Assembly: GCA_017883135.1 (NCBI GenBank)
Contig: JADGOE010000012.1
Coordinates: 1 to 59,853, forward strand
Length of the DNA: 59,853 nucleotides
DNA from: Acidimicrobiales bacterium
GTDB taxonomy: Bacteria; Actinomycetota; Acidimicrobiia; Acidimicrobiales; RAAP-2
Reading direction: 5' to 3'
The notes under the pieces are model-generated. The model saw only the letters and a program-made list of their open reading frames with translations. It did no database searches and was not told the origin of the DNA. Positions within the stretch are counted from its first letter, which is position 1, and the number at the start of each line of letters is the position of its first letter. This document shows, piece after piece, positions 24,870-31,337 of the stretch. Position numbers and translations under genes: made by a program.

Positions 24870-26088
24870 GTCCGTGTCGCCGACCGTGCCCGATGCCGCG
24901 CCGGATGCCGCGCCGGATGCCCCGCCGGATGCCGCGCCGGACCCAGTCGGCGAGACCTCGGTCGACCCAACCGTAGGCCGAGGCCCAGCGCAGCGCATCC
25001 GGCAGTGGTTCCTGTTCTGGCCGGTCCTCGTCTACCTGATCGCCAGGGCCGCCACGCTGGCCGCACTGGCCGTGGCCAACCTCTTCACCCGACACGGGTT
25101 GACCGGCGAGCTCAACACCTGGGACGGGACGTGGTTCGTCCGGGCCGCCGAACATGGGTGGCCGAGCCATCTGCCCATGGTGCACGGCCACGTGGCCGGC
25201 AACACCACCGCCTTCTTTCCGCTCTTCCCACTCACCATCCGGTGGCTGTCGGTCGCCACCGCCGTGCCACCGCTCGCGGTTGCCCTGGTGATCAGTGGCG
25301 TGACCGGCATGACCGCCGTGGTCGCCGTCGGAATGCTGGTCCGTCAGTACGCCGACAGTCACCGGGCCACCCGCGCCGCCCTGCTCTTCGTCGTCTTTCC
25401 GGGCACGTTCGCCTTCAGCCTTGCGTACTCGGAGGGCATCGTCATCACCTGCGTCGCCTTCGGACTCCTCGCCCTGCTCCGCCGCAGGTGGTGGCTGGCC
25501 GGCGTCTTCGGGCTGGTGGCTACCGCCACCTCGCCCATCGCCTTGGCCTTCGTGCTGAGCTGCGCCTGGTGCTCCGTGTGGGCGGTGCGGCGCGACCGGA
25601 ACTGGAGCGCGTTGGTCGCCCCGGTGCTGGCGCCGATCGGCTTCCTCGCCTACATGGCCTGGCTGTGGCAGCACACCGGGATGCTCTCCGCCTGGCGGCT
25701 CACCGAACGGGGAGGGTGGAAGAGCTACCCGTCGCTGGCCTACCCGGTCCATATCGTCACCACGTTCCTCTTCGATCCCATCGCCCCCACCGAGACGGGT
25801 CAGCTCCTCGTGGTCGGCACCGTGGTCACCGTGGTCGGTGCCATCCTGGCCATCCGACAGCGCCAGCCTGCTCCGGTCCTCATCTACGGCCTTGCCGCAG
25901 CCCTGATGGCGGCCGTCGCCGCACCGGTGGGGCTCCGTCCCCGGTTCATCATGCTGGCCTTCCCCCTGGTCGTCGCCTACGGGACCCGGTTGCGGGGCCG
26001 CGCCTATGCGGGAGCGGTGATCGTCTCCACGCTCCTGCTCATCGCGATGAGCGCCCTCGAACTGGCCTCGACGGCCGTGTTCCCGTGA
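24859..26088 (+). CDS. PIG-V-like GT-C membrane mannosyltransferase
   Basis: It has 409 residues with about ten membrane helices. After the first helix comes an extracytoplasmic loop with NTWDGTWFVRAAEHGWPSH, the WDG/WYxxxAxxGY-like signature of PIG-V-type and related bacterial mannosyltransferases, then NTTAFFPLFPLTIRWLS. The cytoplasmic N-terminus is unusual: four near-identical 12-bp units encode an Asp-Ala-Pro-Pro-type repeat at residues 12-27. The ATG overlaps the upstream gene by 11 bp, and the stop overlaps the next start (GTGA), so it sits inside one tightly packed operon. Donor and acceptor are unknown. Confidence 0.8.
   Translation: MQPESVSPTVPDAAPDAAPDAPPDAAPDPVGETSVDPTVGRGPAQRIRQWFLFWPVLVYLIARAATLAALAVANLFTRHGLTGELNTWDGTWFVRAAEHGWPSHLPMVHGHVAGNTTAFFPLFPLTIRWLSVATAVPPLAVALVISGVTGMTAVVAVGMLVRQYADSHRATRAALLFVVFPGTFAFSLAYSEGIVITCVAFGLLALLRRRWWLAGVFGLVATATSPIALAFVLSCAWCSVWAVRRDRNWSALVAPVLAPIGFLAYMAWLWQHTGMLSAWRLTERGGWKSYPSLAYPVHIVTTFLFDPIAPTETGQLLVVGTVVTVVGAILAIRQRQPAPVLIYGLAAALMAAVAAPVGLRPRFIMLAFPLVVAYGTRLRGRAYAGAVIVSTLLLIAMSALELASTAVFP
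24892..24939 (+). repeat. Four tandem 12-bp units within a glycosyltransferase gene
   Basis: GATGCCGCGCCG occurs four times in tandem, with one G-to-C change in the third copy, coding a Pro/Asp/Ala repeat. A 12-bp period keeps frame, so copy number could vary between strains without breaking the gene. Confidence 0.85.
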
Positions 26089-27818
26089 CGGGGCAGCGCC
26101 CGCGCGAGGCGGATCCACGGGCACCGACCCCGGCCGACACGGCCAGCGCCGAGTCGGGCACCGTCATCCAGAGGTGCGGATGGAGCCTGGTCTGGTTCGG
26201 GATCCTGACCGCGGGGCTCGGCCTGTGGAGCGAATGGTCCTCGTGGCCCGGGGCCGCCGTGGTCGCTCCGCTACTCGTCTGCAGCGGGATCGCCGGCACG
26301 GTAGCGGTCTGGTTGGTGCGCGACCCCACTGCGCGGGTCATCCAGTGGGCCGGCCTCGGGGCCGGGCTGCTCGCCGTGGGGGTGCCCCAAGGGGTGGGCA
26401 TCCATGTCCGCCAGTACTACACGACCGATTCTGCGTCTTTCAACCAAGTGGCGGCCCGGATACTTCTCCACGGTGGGAACCCCTACGCGACGTCGATGGC
26501 GTCGGCGGCAAACCTCCTCAAGCCACCTTCGCACTTTTGGACGTACACCGTCGACGGTGGCCACGTGACCCAGGTGTCCTATCCGGCCGGTTCCTTCCTG
26601 TTGCAGATCCCGGCAATGGCCCTCGGCTTCCATCACGAGATCGCCGACTGGATGGACCTGGGCGCGTGGCTCGTCACCGGTGTGCTGCTCTTCGTGCTGT
26701 TGCCCGCCACCCTCCGGTGGCTGTCCGTGCTCGTCTTGTTGATCTCCGTGCTGGTGGCCACGTTCTCCAACGGCGGCACCGACGCGCTCTTCCTGCCGTT
26801 TCTGGTGGTGGCGGTCTGGAGGTGGGACCGGTTCGCCACGGGGCAGGCCGCCGGCATGGCTCGATGGATCGGGCCGTTGGCACTGGGCATGGCCTGCGCC
26901 ATCAAGCAGTCGCCGTGGTTCTGCGTTCCGTTCTTGGTGGTGGGCCTCGGTCTGGAGGCGCGCCGCCGCGGGCAGGGCCCGTGGCGAGTGCCCGCCCGCT
27001 ATCTGGCCATCGTGGTGGCGGTGTTCATGGCGTGCAATCTGCCGTTCATCATTTGGGGGCCTCGGACCTGGCTGCACGGAACGTTCCTCCCCTTGACCCA
27101 GCCGCTGGTCGCCGATGGCCAGGGGCTGGTGACCCTGGCCCTCCACGGGCTGACCGGAGGGGTGGTCTTCGTCCTGCTGTCGGTGGCCGGCGCACTTACC
27201 TATCTGGCGCTGATGGCAGGGTTCGCCCTCTGGTACCCGCGGATGAAGGCCATCTGGCTCTTCCTGCTGCCTGCTGTGCTGTTCGTGCCCGGTCGCAGCC
27301 TTTCGAGCTACCTGATCGACTTCTTCCCCGCAGCCCTGGTCGCAGCGCTCACCGTCGGCGCGCCTGCGAGGGTCGCTCCGGCCACCGCCACGTCGGTTCG
27401 ACGTTGGTCGGCCCGTGCGGCAGTCGCCGTGCCGGCCGCGGCCGCCGCGGCTGTGTGCGCAGCCGCGTTCACCTCTGCGCCGTTGCAACTGTCGGTGGTC
27501 GGGGTGCGCACTTCAGATGCGACCCAGCACCTCGAGGCGGTGACGGTGACCGTGCACAACCTGACCGGTCACTCCGTGACCCCGCACTTCATGGTGTCCA
27601 TCGACAGCGGCCATCCGTCCGGCTTCTGGCTACCGGCATCGGGGAACAGACCGGTGGTGCTCGGCCCGCTGGCGACGGCCACCGTCACCCTGCACCCCAC
27701 CTCCTACACCTGGTCTCCCTCCCACGGCGGCTACTGGTTGGTGACCGCGTACTCCTCGGGGCCCAACGCGCTCAGCACGTCGCCTCTCCAGTATTGGGTC
27801 CTCGGCTCGCCCCGGTGA
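26085..27818 (+). CDS. Large GT-C-like membrane protein with C-terminal soluble domain
   Basis: A 577-residue protein with about 12 membrane helices up to residue 465. It has an extracytoplasmic loop near residue 110 (DSASFNQVAARILLHGGNPY) that resembles the sugar-donor loop of GT-C enzymes, and a GTDALFLPFLVVAVWRWDRF segment typical of DUF2029-like proteins. The last 110 residues (LQLSVVGVRTSDATQHLEAV onward) have no membrane helix and look like an exported beta-sandwich. The GTG start overlaps the upstream stop as GTGA. It is the last gene of the operon and borders the gene-poor island. The glycosyltransferase role is likely but not proven. Confidence 0.7.
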   Translation: MTGQRPREADPRAPTPADTASAESGTVIQRCGWSLVWFGILTAGLGLWSEWSSWPGAAVVAPLLVCSGIAGTVAVWLVRDPTARVIQWAGLGAGLLAVGVPQGVGIHVRQYYTTDSASFNQVAARILLHGGNPYATSMASAANLLKPPSHFWTYTVDGGHVTQVSYPAGSFLLQIPAMALGFHHEIADWMDLGAWLVTGVLLFVLLPATLRWLSVLVLLISVLVATFSNGGTDALFLPFLVVAVWRWDRFATGQAAGMARWIGPLALGMACAIKQSPWFCVPFLVVGLGLEARRRGQGPWRVPARYLAIVVAVFMACNLPFIIWGPRTWLHGTFLPLTQPLVADGQGLVTLALHGLTGGVVFVLLSVAGALTYLALMAGFALWYPRMKAIWLFLLPAVLFVPGRSLSSYLIDFFPAALVAALTVGAPARVAPATATSVRRWSARAAVAVPAAAAAAVCAAAFTSAPLQLSVVGVRTSDATQHLEAVTVTVHNLTGHSVTPHFMVSIDSGHPSGFWLPASGNRPVVLGPLATATVTLHPTSYTWSPSHGGYWLVTAYSSGPNALSTSPLQYWVLGSPR

Positions 27819-28014
27819 CCGGTGCGGTCTGCAGTCTGACCCTCGGTGCACGCGAGGACCACTGCACCGCATGGGCGACACCTGCGCCGCTCCGGACTGA
27901 CGGGATGTCCCGCGCTCTGGCCGACATTGTCGGCTCATCCGACTCTTGCGCGCTCGTCGGCGGGTACTCACCGTGCACTATGTAGTGCGCGCCGGACTCA
28001 GTCACGTCGGCACG
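27819..28014. other. Non-coding left edge of the island
   Basis: No coding sequence is convincing here. GCACTATGTAGTGC (27975-27988) is a 6-bp inverted repeat, and its core CTATGTAGTG recurs at 28184-28193, so the two copies flank a small minus-strand frame. Confidence 0.5.
27975..27988. repeat. Short palindrome, copy 1 of CTATGTAGTG
   Basis: GCACTA-TG-TAGTGC; the 10-mer CTATGTAGTG within it is repeated at 28184-28193. It is possibly a regulator site. Confidence 0.4.
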
Positions 28015-28200
28015 CTAGATTCCTCCCTTCTTCGAGATGGTCGCCAACCGTCGGTTCTGTAGTGTCACGGCGGTCACCTTGCAGGCGTGTCCCTCCATGA
28101 TGCCGTCGGGACTCCCGTCGGCGATCCACTGAAGGACCTCCCCTGGCGTGCGTTCAATTGTGAGTTGGGGTGCGGCACGGCTCCTATGTAGTGGCCACAT
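28015..28200 (-). CDS. Small hypothetical protein, 61 aa
   Basis: A minus-strand frame read from ATG 28200. From about residue 13 it reads like a folded protein (LTIERTPGEVLQWIADGSPD, then ACKVTAVTLQNRRLATISKK), with the Lys-rich end frequent in phage or island-encoded small proteins. I do not recognise a family. The start is uncertain because no ribosome site precedes it, and a repeated 10-mer (CTATGTAGTG) overlaps the first codons. It lies downstream, on the same strand, of the MNT-HEPN pair, so it could be a third island gene or a remnant. Confidence 0.35.
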   Translation of the reverse strand: MWPLHRSRAAPQLTIERTPGEVLQWIADGSPDGIMEGHACKVTAVTLQNRRLATISKKGGI

Positions 28201-28254
28201 CGACGCAAGGCAGAATCGAGTTCCGACTAGCGATTCGCCGCGGGCGCCTATCGC

Positions 28255-28665
28255 TTACGTCCGTGATGCAAGTACCCTCCGCGCGATGTGAACGCAGGGA
28301 CTTGCCCACTCCACCGCTTGTCGGGCTGTTCCCGGAGTGATGTCGGATGGGTCGTACTGCGCCTTTGGTTTGAGAGCTACCAATCGGGCAAGGCCCTTGG
28401 CGAGAGCCACGCCGTCGGTGCCAGATGCCTTCAGCAATTCCATGGCCTGGGCGTGGGCTTCGCCGGCAGATCGCTGACCCGAACGAACACCAGTCACGAC
28501 GTCGCTCGCGTTGAGGGCTGCGTGAACAGCGGAGCTCGTTGCGGCGATCATCCGGTTCTGCGTCAGATCGTCCTTTGCCGATGCCAAGAACTCCTCAGCC
28601 TTGCCGAGGTACTGCTTTGCCTGAGCAATCGTGACAGGCTTAGTCCGTGGTGGCTGCCTAGGCAA
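28255..28665 (-). CDS. HEPN-domain protein of an MNT-HEPN pair
   Basis: A 136-residue helical protein. The segment QYLGKAEEFLASAKDDLTQN followed by AATSSAVHAALNASDVVTG matches actinobacterial HEPN proteins that pair with a minimal nucleotidyltransferase. In such pairs the HEPN protein is often an RNase toxin (catalytic RxxxxH) and the partner modifies it. I cannot place a clear RxxxxH, so it may be inactive or of another HEPN subtype. The only good start is TTG 28665, which overlaps the upstream MNT stop by 8 nt; longer readings run through the MNT gene and are not HEPN-like. Confidence 0.72.
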   Translation of the reverse strand: MPRQPPRTKPVTIAQAKQYLGKAEEFLASAKDDLTQNRMIAATSSAVHAALNASDVVTGVRSGQRSAGEAHAQAMELLKASGTDGVALAKGLARLVALKPKAQYDPSDITPGTARQAVEWASPCVHIARRVLASRT

Positions 28666-29293
28666 CGTGGTGTGCCTTTGGCCCGCTGGATTGCATCTCT
28701 TCGAGGGTCTTTCCGAAGACGACGACTCCGTCTCGGCGAATGTCCTGCCAAACGGGACGACGGGACCGGAGTCGCGAACTGACGTCACGCTCATCGATTA
28801 CCATCACCTCGACCTCGTTTCCAGAAAGCCGTCGTGCGCGTCGACGCCACTCGTCGATTTCCTCGGACCACTCAGAACTGGCATCGGTTTGACTTCCTCG
28901 GACCACGACAATGTCGACGTCACTCTCCGGCCTCGCTTCACCTCGGGCGAACGATCCGAAGACAATGATGCTGATCGGCGGTATCACCATCGACTTCGCC
29001 AATTCCCCCAACTCTGCAAGTACTTGGTCGCGCGACCGTGCCAGTAATCGAATGGCACGCGACGCTACGTGTTCCTCGACAATCCGGTACACCATCGACG
29101 GTGGAATCTCGGTCCGATCGAGAATTCCCAGAGTGGCCAACTCCGGGAGGATCCGCGATGTCTGGGCCAGGCTCACACCCGAGAGCCGGGCGGCCGTGCG
29201 AACGCTTAGTCCAGCAGTTGTCTCGGCGAAGACAGCCAGAAGCTTGCCTTGGGCGCCAGGGATAACGGCTTCGACGGGTCGGAGGAAGTCCAC
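28658..29293 (-). CDS. Winged-helix nucleotidyltransferase (MNT antitoxin type)
   Basis: A 211-residue protein. An N-terminal winged helix (KLLAVFAETTAGLSVRTAAR, then LSGVSLAQTSRILPELATLG) is followed by a minimal nucleotidyltransferase domain with the diagnostic GSFARGEARPESDVDI (Gly113-Ser114 and Asp125-x-Asp127). In MNT-HEPN systems this enzyme AMPylates the HEPN partner, and the helix-turn-helix probably controls the operon. GTG 29293 gives the family N-terminus (DFLRPVEAVIPGAQG); a TAGATA hexamer lies about 8 nt upstream. The frame stays open far upstream through degraded sequence. It is translationally coupled to the HEPN gene. Confidence 0.82.
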   Translation of the reverse strand: MDFLRPVEAVIPGAQGKLLAVFAETTAGLSVRTAARLSGVSLAQTSRILPELATLGILDRTEIPPSMVYRIVEEHVASRAIRLLARSRDQVLAELGELAKSMVIPPISIIVFGSFARGEARPESDVDIVVVRGSQTDASSEWSEEIDEWRRRARRLSGNEVEVMVIDERDVSSRLRSRRPVWQDIRRDGVVVFGKTLEEMQSSGPKAHHVA

Positions 29294-29641
29294 GGGGTCT
29301 ATATCTACCCCATGACACTCATAAATGAAACGACTGTTCGGTATGTGAGCACTCAAGATCATGAGCGCTTGCCGGGACCTCCATCCGATTCCGGGTGCCG
29401 AGAGACCTATTGGCCGCCGGTGTAGGTCCATCGACACTGGTTCCCGCGCCGATTCACTGTCCAGCCAGCGACCTGCGTCCCATCGGCGCCAGCACCAGTC
29501 CGGCTGCCAGCGAGTTCCCGAGGACACAAGCTGCCGTTCTACAACGGGTCCAGTCTGCTGCACCGCACAGATCACCGCCCCGAATGTCGAGCCACCAGCG
29601 TAGGGTGCACGCGCCAGAGTGGTGATGGGCGCCAGTCGGGT
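29294..29641. other. Degraded non-coding stretch
   Basis: Several frames are open but none resembles a protein. It separates the MNT start from a VOC-like remnant. Confidence 0.5.
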
Positions 29642-29683
29642 GAGCGGTTCCATCAGCTCGATCCGGTTACCGAACGGATCGCC
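29642..29683 (-). pseudogene. Remnant of a VOC/glyoxalase C-terminus
   Basis: On the minus strand this reads GDPFGNRIELMEPL, the near-universal ending of single-domain VOC proteins. No preceding VOC domain and no stop follow in frame, so it is a fragment left by deletion or rearrangement. Confidence 0.55.
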
Positions 29684-29703
29684 GAATCAGGCATCATGGG
29701 CGC

Positions 29704-29970
29704 ATGGCTGATCAGATCGCCGTCCCCGTGGAAACACTGCTTGCCCTTCGTTGATTGCTCTGGGATATCGGGGCGACCGGCACAACTCAGCACGACCAGA
29801 AGGTGGAGTGTTTCCACTGGGGCACGGTCCTGGGCCACCTCGCTGGTATGCCGCCATGGCCAACTGAGGGTCGAGGCAACGCCGAGTGCATTGCCTTCTA
29901 CGAGAGGGTGCGGGACCACGCTGACGTCACGATTGAATCGATCCGGCGCTCGAACGGCACCAATCGGTAG
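29704..29970 (+). pseudogene. Short reading frame broken by one in-frame TGA
   Basis: From ATG 29704 the frame codes MADQIAVPVETLLALR, meets TGA at 29752-29754, and continues in the same frame to 29970 (LWDIGATGTTQHDQKVECFH and onward). A TTG follows the stop directly and could restart translation. The ATG has a CATCAT hexamer 6 nt upstream. I recognise no family. It is either a gene with a recent nonsense mutation or chance. Confidence 0.3.
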
Positions 29971-29999
29971 CTTGCCGATCCAGTTCACTCTCGGCGAAC

Positions 30000-30314
30000 G
30001 TGGGCCCGTCCAGTATCGAACGCCAGGGGTACTTGGATAGCGGGGTGTCGCTCCCGAGGATGGTGACCGCCTACCTCCGGGCCGGTGCGCCGGCCAAACA
30101 CAGGAGCTGTCGTCCCTTCCGCCACACCGCGGGCACCCTCATGATCGACGCCGGAGCCGACGTTCGTTACGTGGCCGAGATGCTCGGTCATCAGGAGCTC
30201 GAGACGACGATGACCTACACCCGGGTGTCGATGGCCAAGCTGTGCGAGGTGCACGCCGCTACCCATCCGGTCGAGCGGGCCGTCCGCACGCAGGTAGTCC
30301 GGCGTTACACTTGA
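30000..30314 (+). pseudogene. C-terminal fragment of a tyrosine recombinase/integrase
   Basis: About 100 residues remain of a protein normally near 300. It contains the catalytic-domain end CRPFRHTAGTLMIDAGADVR, then YVAEMLGHQELETTMTYTRV with the nucleophilic Tyr, and a KLCEVHAATHP tail seen in XerD-like integrases of mobile elements. The Arg of the R-H pair is present, but the His that normally precedes it in HxLRH is Arg here. The N-terminal core-binding domain and first catalytic Arg are absent. It marks this region as the remains of an integrated element. The vapB promoter lies in its last codons. Confidence 0.75.
30306..30311 (+). promoter_or_regulatory. -10 hexamer TACACT of vapBC
   Basis: TACACT ends 7 nt before the antitoxin GTG at 30319, the leaderless spacing. 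Confidence 0.5.
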
Positions 30315-30318
30315 ACCC

Positions 30319-30558
30319 GTGACCGACCTGCACGTGCAGATCCCCGACGACGTTGCCACTCGCCTCGCCGCAGTGGCTGCCGAGCGCGGGACATCGGCGG
30401 AGGAGGTTGCTGCCGAGGTGCTCGCATCGCATGCTCCGAGGCCACACGGCCGTTCGTTGCCATTCGTCGGCATGTTTGACGCGCCGTCGGGGGCGATCAG
30501 CGTTGCCGAGGCGGAACGCCGTCTTGAGGACGGGAATGACGAGAGGTTCGCCCGATAG
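30319..30558 (+). CDS. vapB: VapB-type antitoxin (ribbon-helix-helix-like)
   Basis: A 79-residue protein. The N-terminal LHVQIPDDVATRLAAVAAER looks like a ribbon-helix-helix DNA-binding region, followed by a toxin-wrapping tail (GAISVAEAERRLEDGNDERF). It lies directly upstream of a PIN-domain toxin with overlapping ends, the standard type II layout, and should neutralise VapC and autoregulate the pair. GTG 30319 is supported by a TACACT hexamer 7 nt upstream. The pair sits behind an integrase fragment, consistent with acquisition on a mobile element. Confidence 0.8.
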   Translation: MTDLHVQIPDDVATRLAAVAAERGTSAEEVAAEVLASHAPRPHGRSLPFVGMFDAPSGAISVAEAERRLEDGNDERFAR

Positions 30559-30965
30559 TCGTCGTCGATACCGGCCCTCTGGTGGCCGCTGCCATCCGGA
30601 CCGATCCAGACCATGAGCGATGCGTGACGTTGCTCACCGAGTCCTCCGAGCCGCTCCTGGTTCCTCAGCTGGTCGTAACGGAAGCCGCCTATCTGGTCGG
30701 CAGGATCCTCGATCCAATTGCCGAAGCGAGCTTCATCCGCCATCTGGCTGACGCACCGATCACGTTCATCAGTCTTGAACCCGACGATCTCCGGCGGATG
30801 GCCGATCTCATGGACACCTACGCCGACCTACCACTCGGCACCGTCGATGCTGCGGTGATCGCCACCGCCGAACGCCTCGGCATCACCACCATCGCCACCC
30901 TCGATCACCGCCACTTCCACGTCGTCAGGCCCCGCCACACTGCAGCCTTCACACTCCTCCCCTGA
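30555..30965 (+). CDS. vapC: VapC-type PIN-domain toxin with apparent ATA start
   Basis: A PIN RNase of about 136 residues. The four acidic residues are visible: Asp5 in VVVDTGPLVAAA, Glu43 in LVVTEAAYL, Asp near 98 in GTVDAAVIATAERLGI and Asp near 116 in TLDHRHF. Such toxins cleave tRNA or rRNA. The first Asp lies upstream of every ATG, GTG or TTG in this frame (first is GTG 30582), and a stop codon closes the frame at 30537-30539. The only codon that preserves it is ATA 30555, which overlaps the vapB stop as ATAG in the usual coupled position. Either ATA is used, or the toxin is translated from GTG 30582 without Asp5 and is dead. Confidence 0.8.
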   Translation: MVVVDTGPLVAAAIRTDPDHERCVTLLTESSEPLLVPQLVVTEAAYLVGRILDPIAEASFIRHLADAPITFISLEPDDLRRMADLMDTYADLPLGTVDAAVIATAERLGITTIATLDHRHFHVVRPRHTAAFTLLP

Positions 30966-31337
30966 TTCAAGCGCTACGGCAGGTCGGATCGACCACCCGA
31001 TTCGATTCACGACGGCGAAGGCAAATGAAGGTCCCTTCGACATTCAGTCGCCATCACGTGCGTGGAGAACCACGACGAAGAGGCGCAGGCGGCCAGGATG
31101 ATGGCCGTGACGGCGGAGATCGACAGGAGGGTGTCGCAGCTCAAGGAGCCGGCACCTGCCGACCCGGCCACGGCCTGTCGACCGGACCCCGTTCATTGAC
31201 CCATGGTGATGAGAGTTCTGGCCTGGTGGTCTCCCAATGGTCGCGCTCGGACCGATTGAACACGTCCGCCCCATCAGCGACAGCTGTGCCGCTGATCCCT
31301 GATCTCACGCACATCCGTGCCGGCAAGCCGATCGGAA
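30966..31337. other. Right edge of the island, mostly non-coding
   Basis: It holds no convincing gene apart from a possible 45-codon frame (31062-31199). It ends where the minus-strand GT87 gene terminates. Confidence 0.45.
31062..31199 (+). CDS. Possible 45-aa protein
   Basis: From GTG 31062 the frame reads VENHDEEAQAARMMAVTAEI and continues to a TGA at 31199, with an amphipathic pattern and balanced charge. There is no ribosome site and no recognisable family; it may be the tail of a lost gene. Confidence 0.2.
   Translation: MENHDEEAQAARMMAVTAEIDRRVSQLKEPAPADPATACRPDPVH

Noticed and set aside
22667-24976. 769-codon plus-strand frame across two glycosyltransferase genes
   Set aside because: It is frame-shifted relative to both membrane proteins and very rich in Arg and Gly, with no hydrophobic pattern; the other frames encode clear GT-C proteins.
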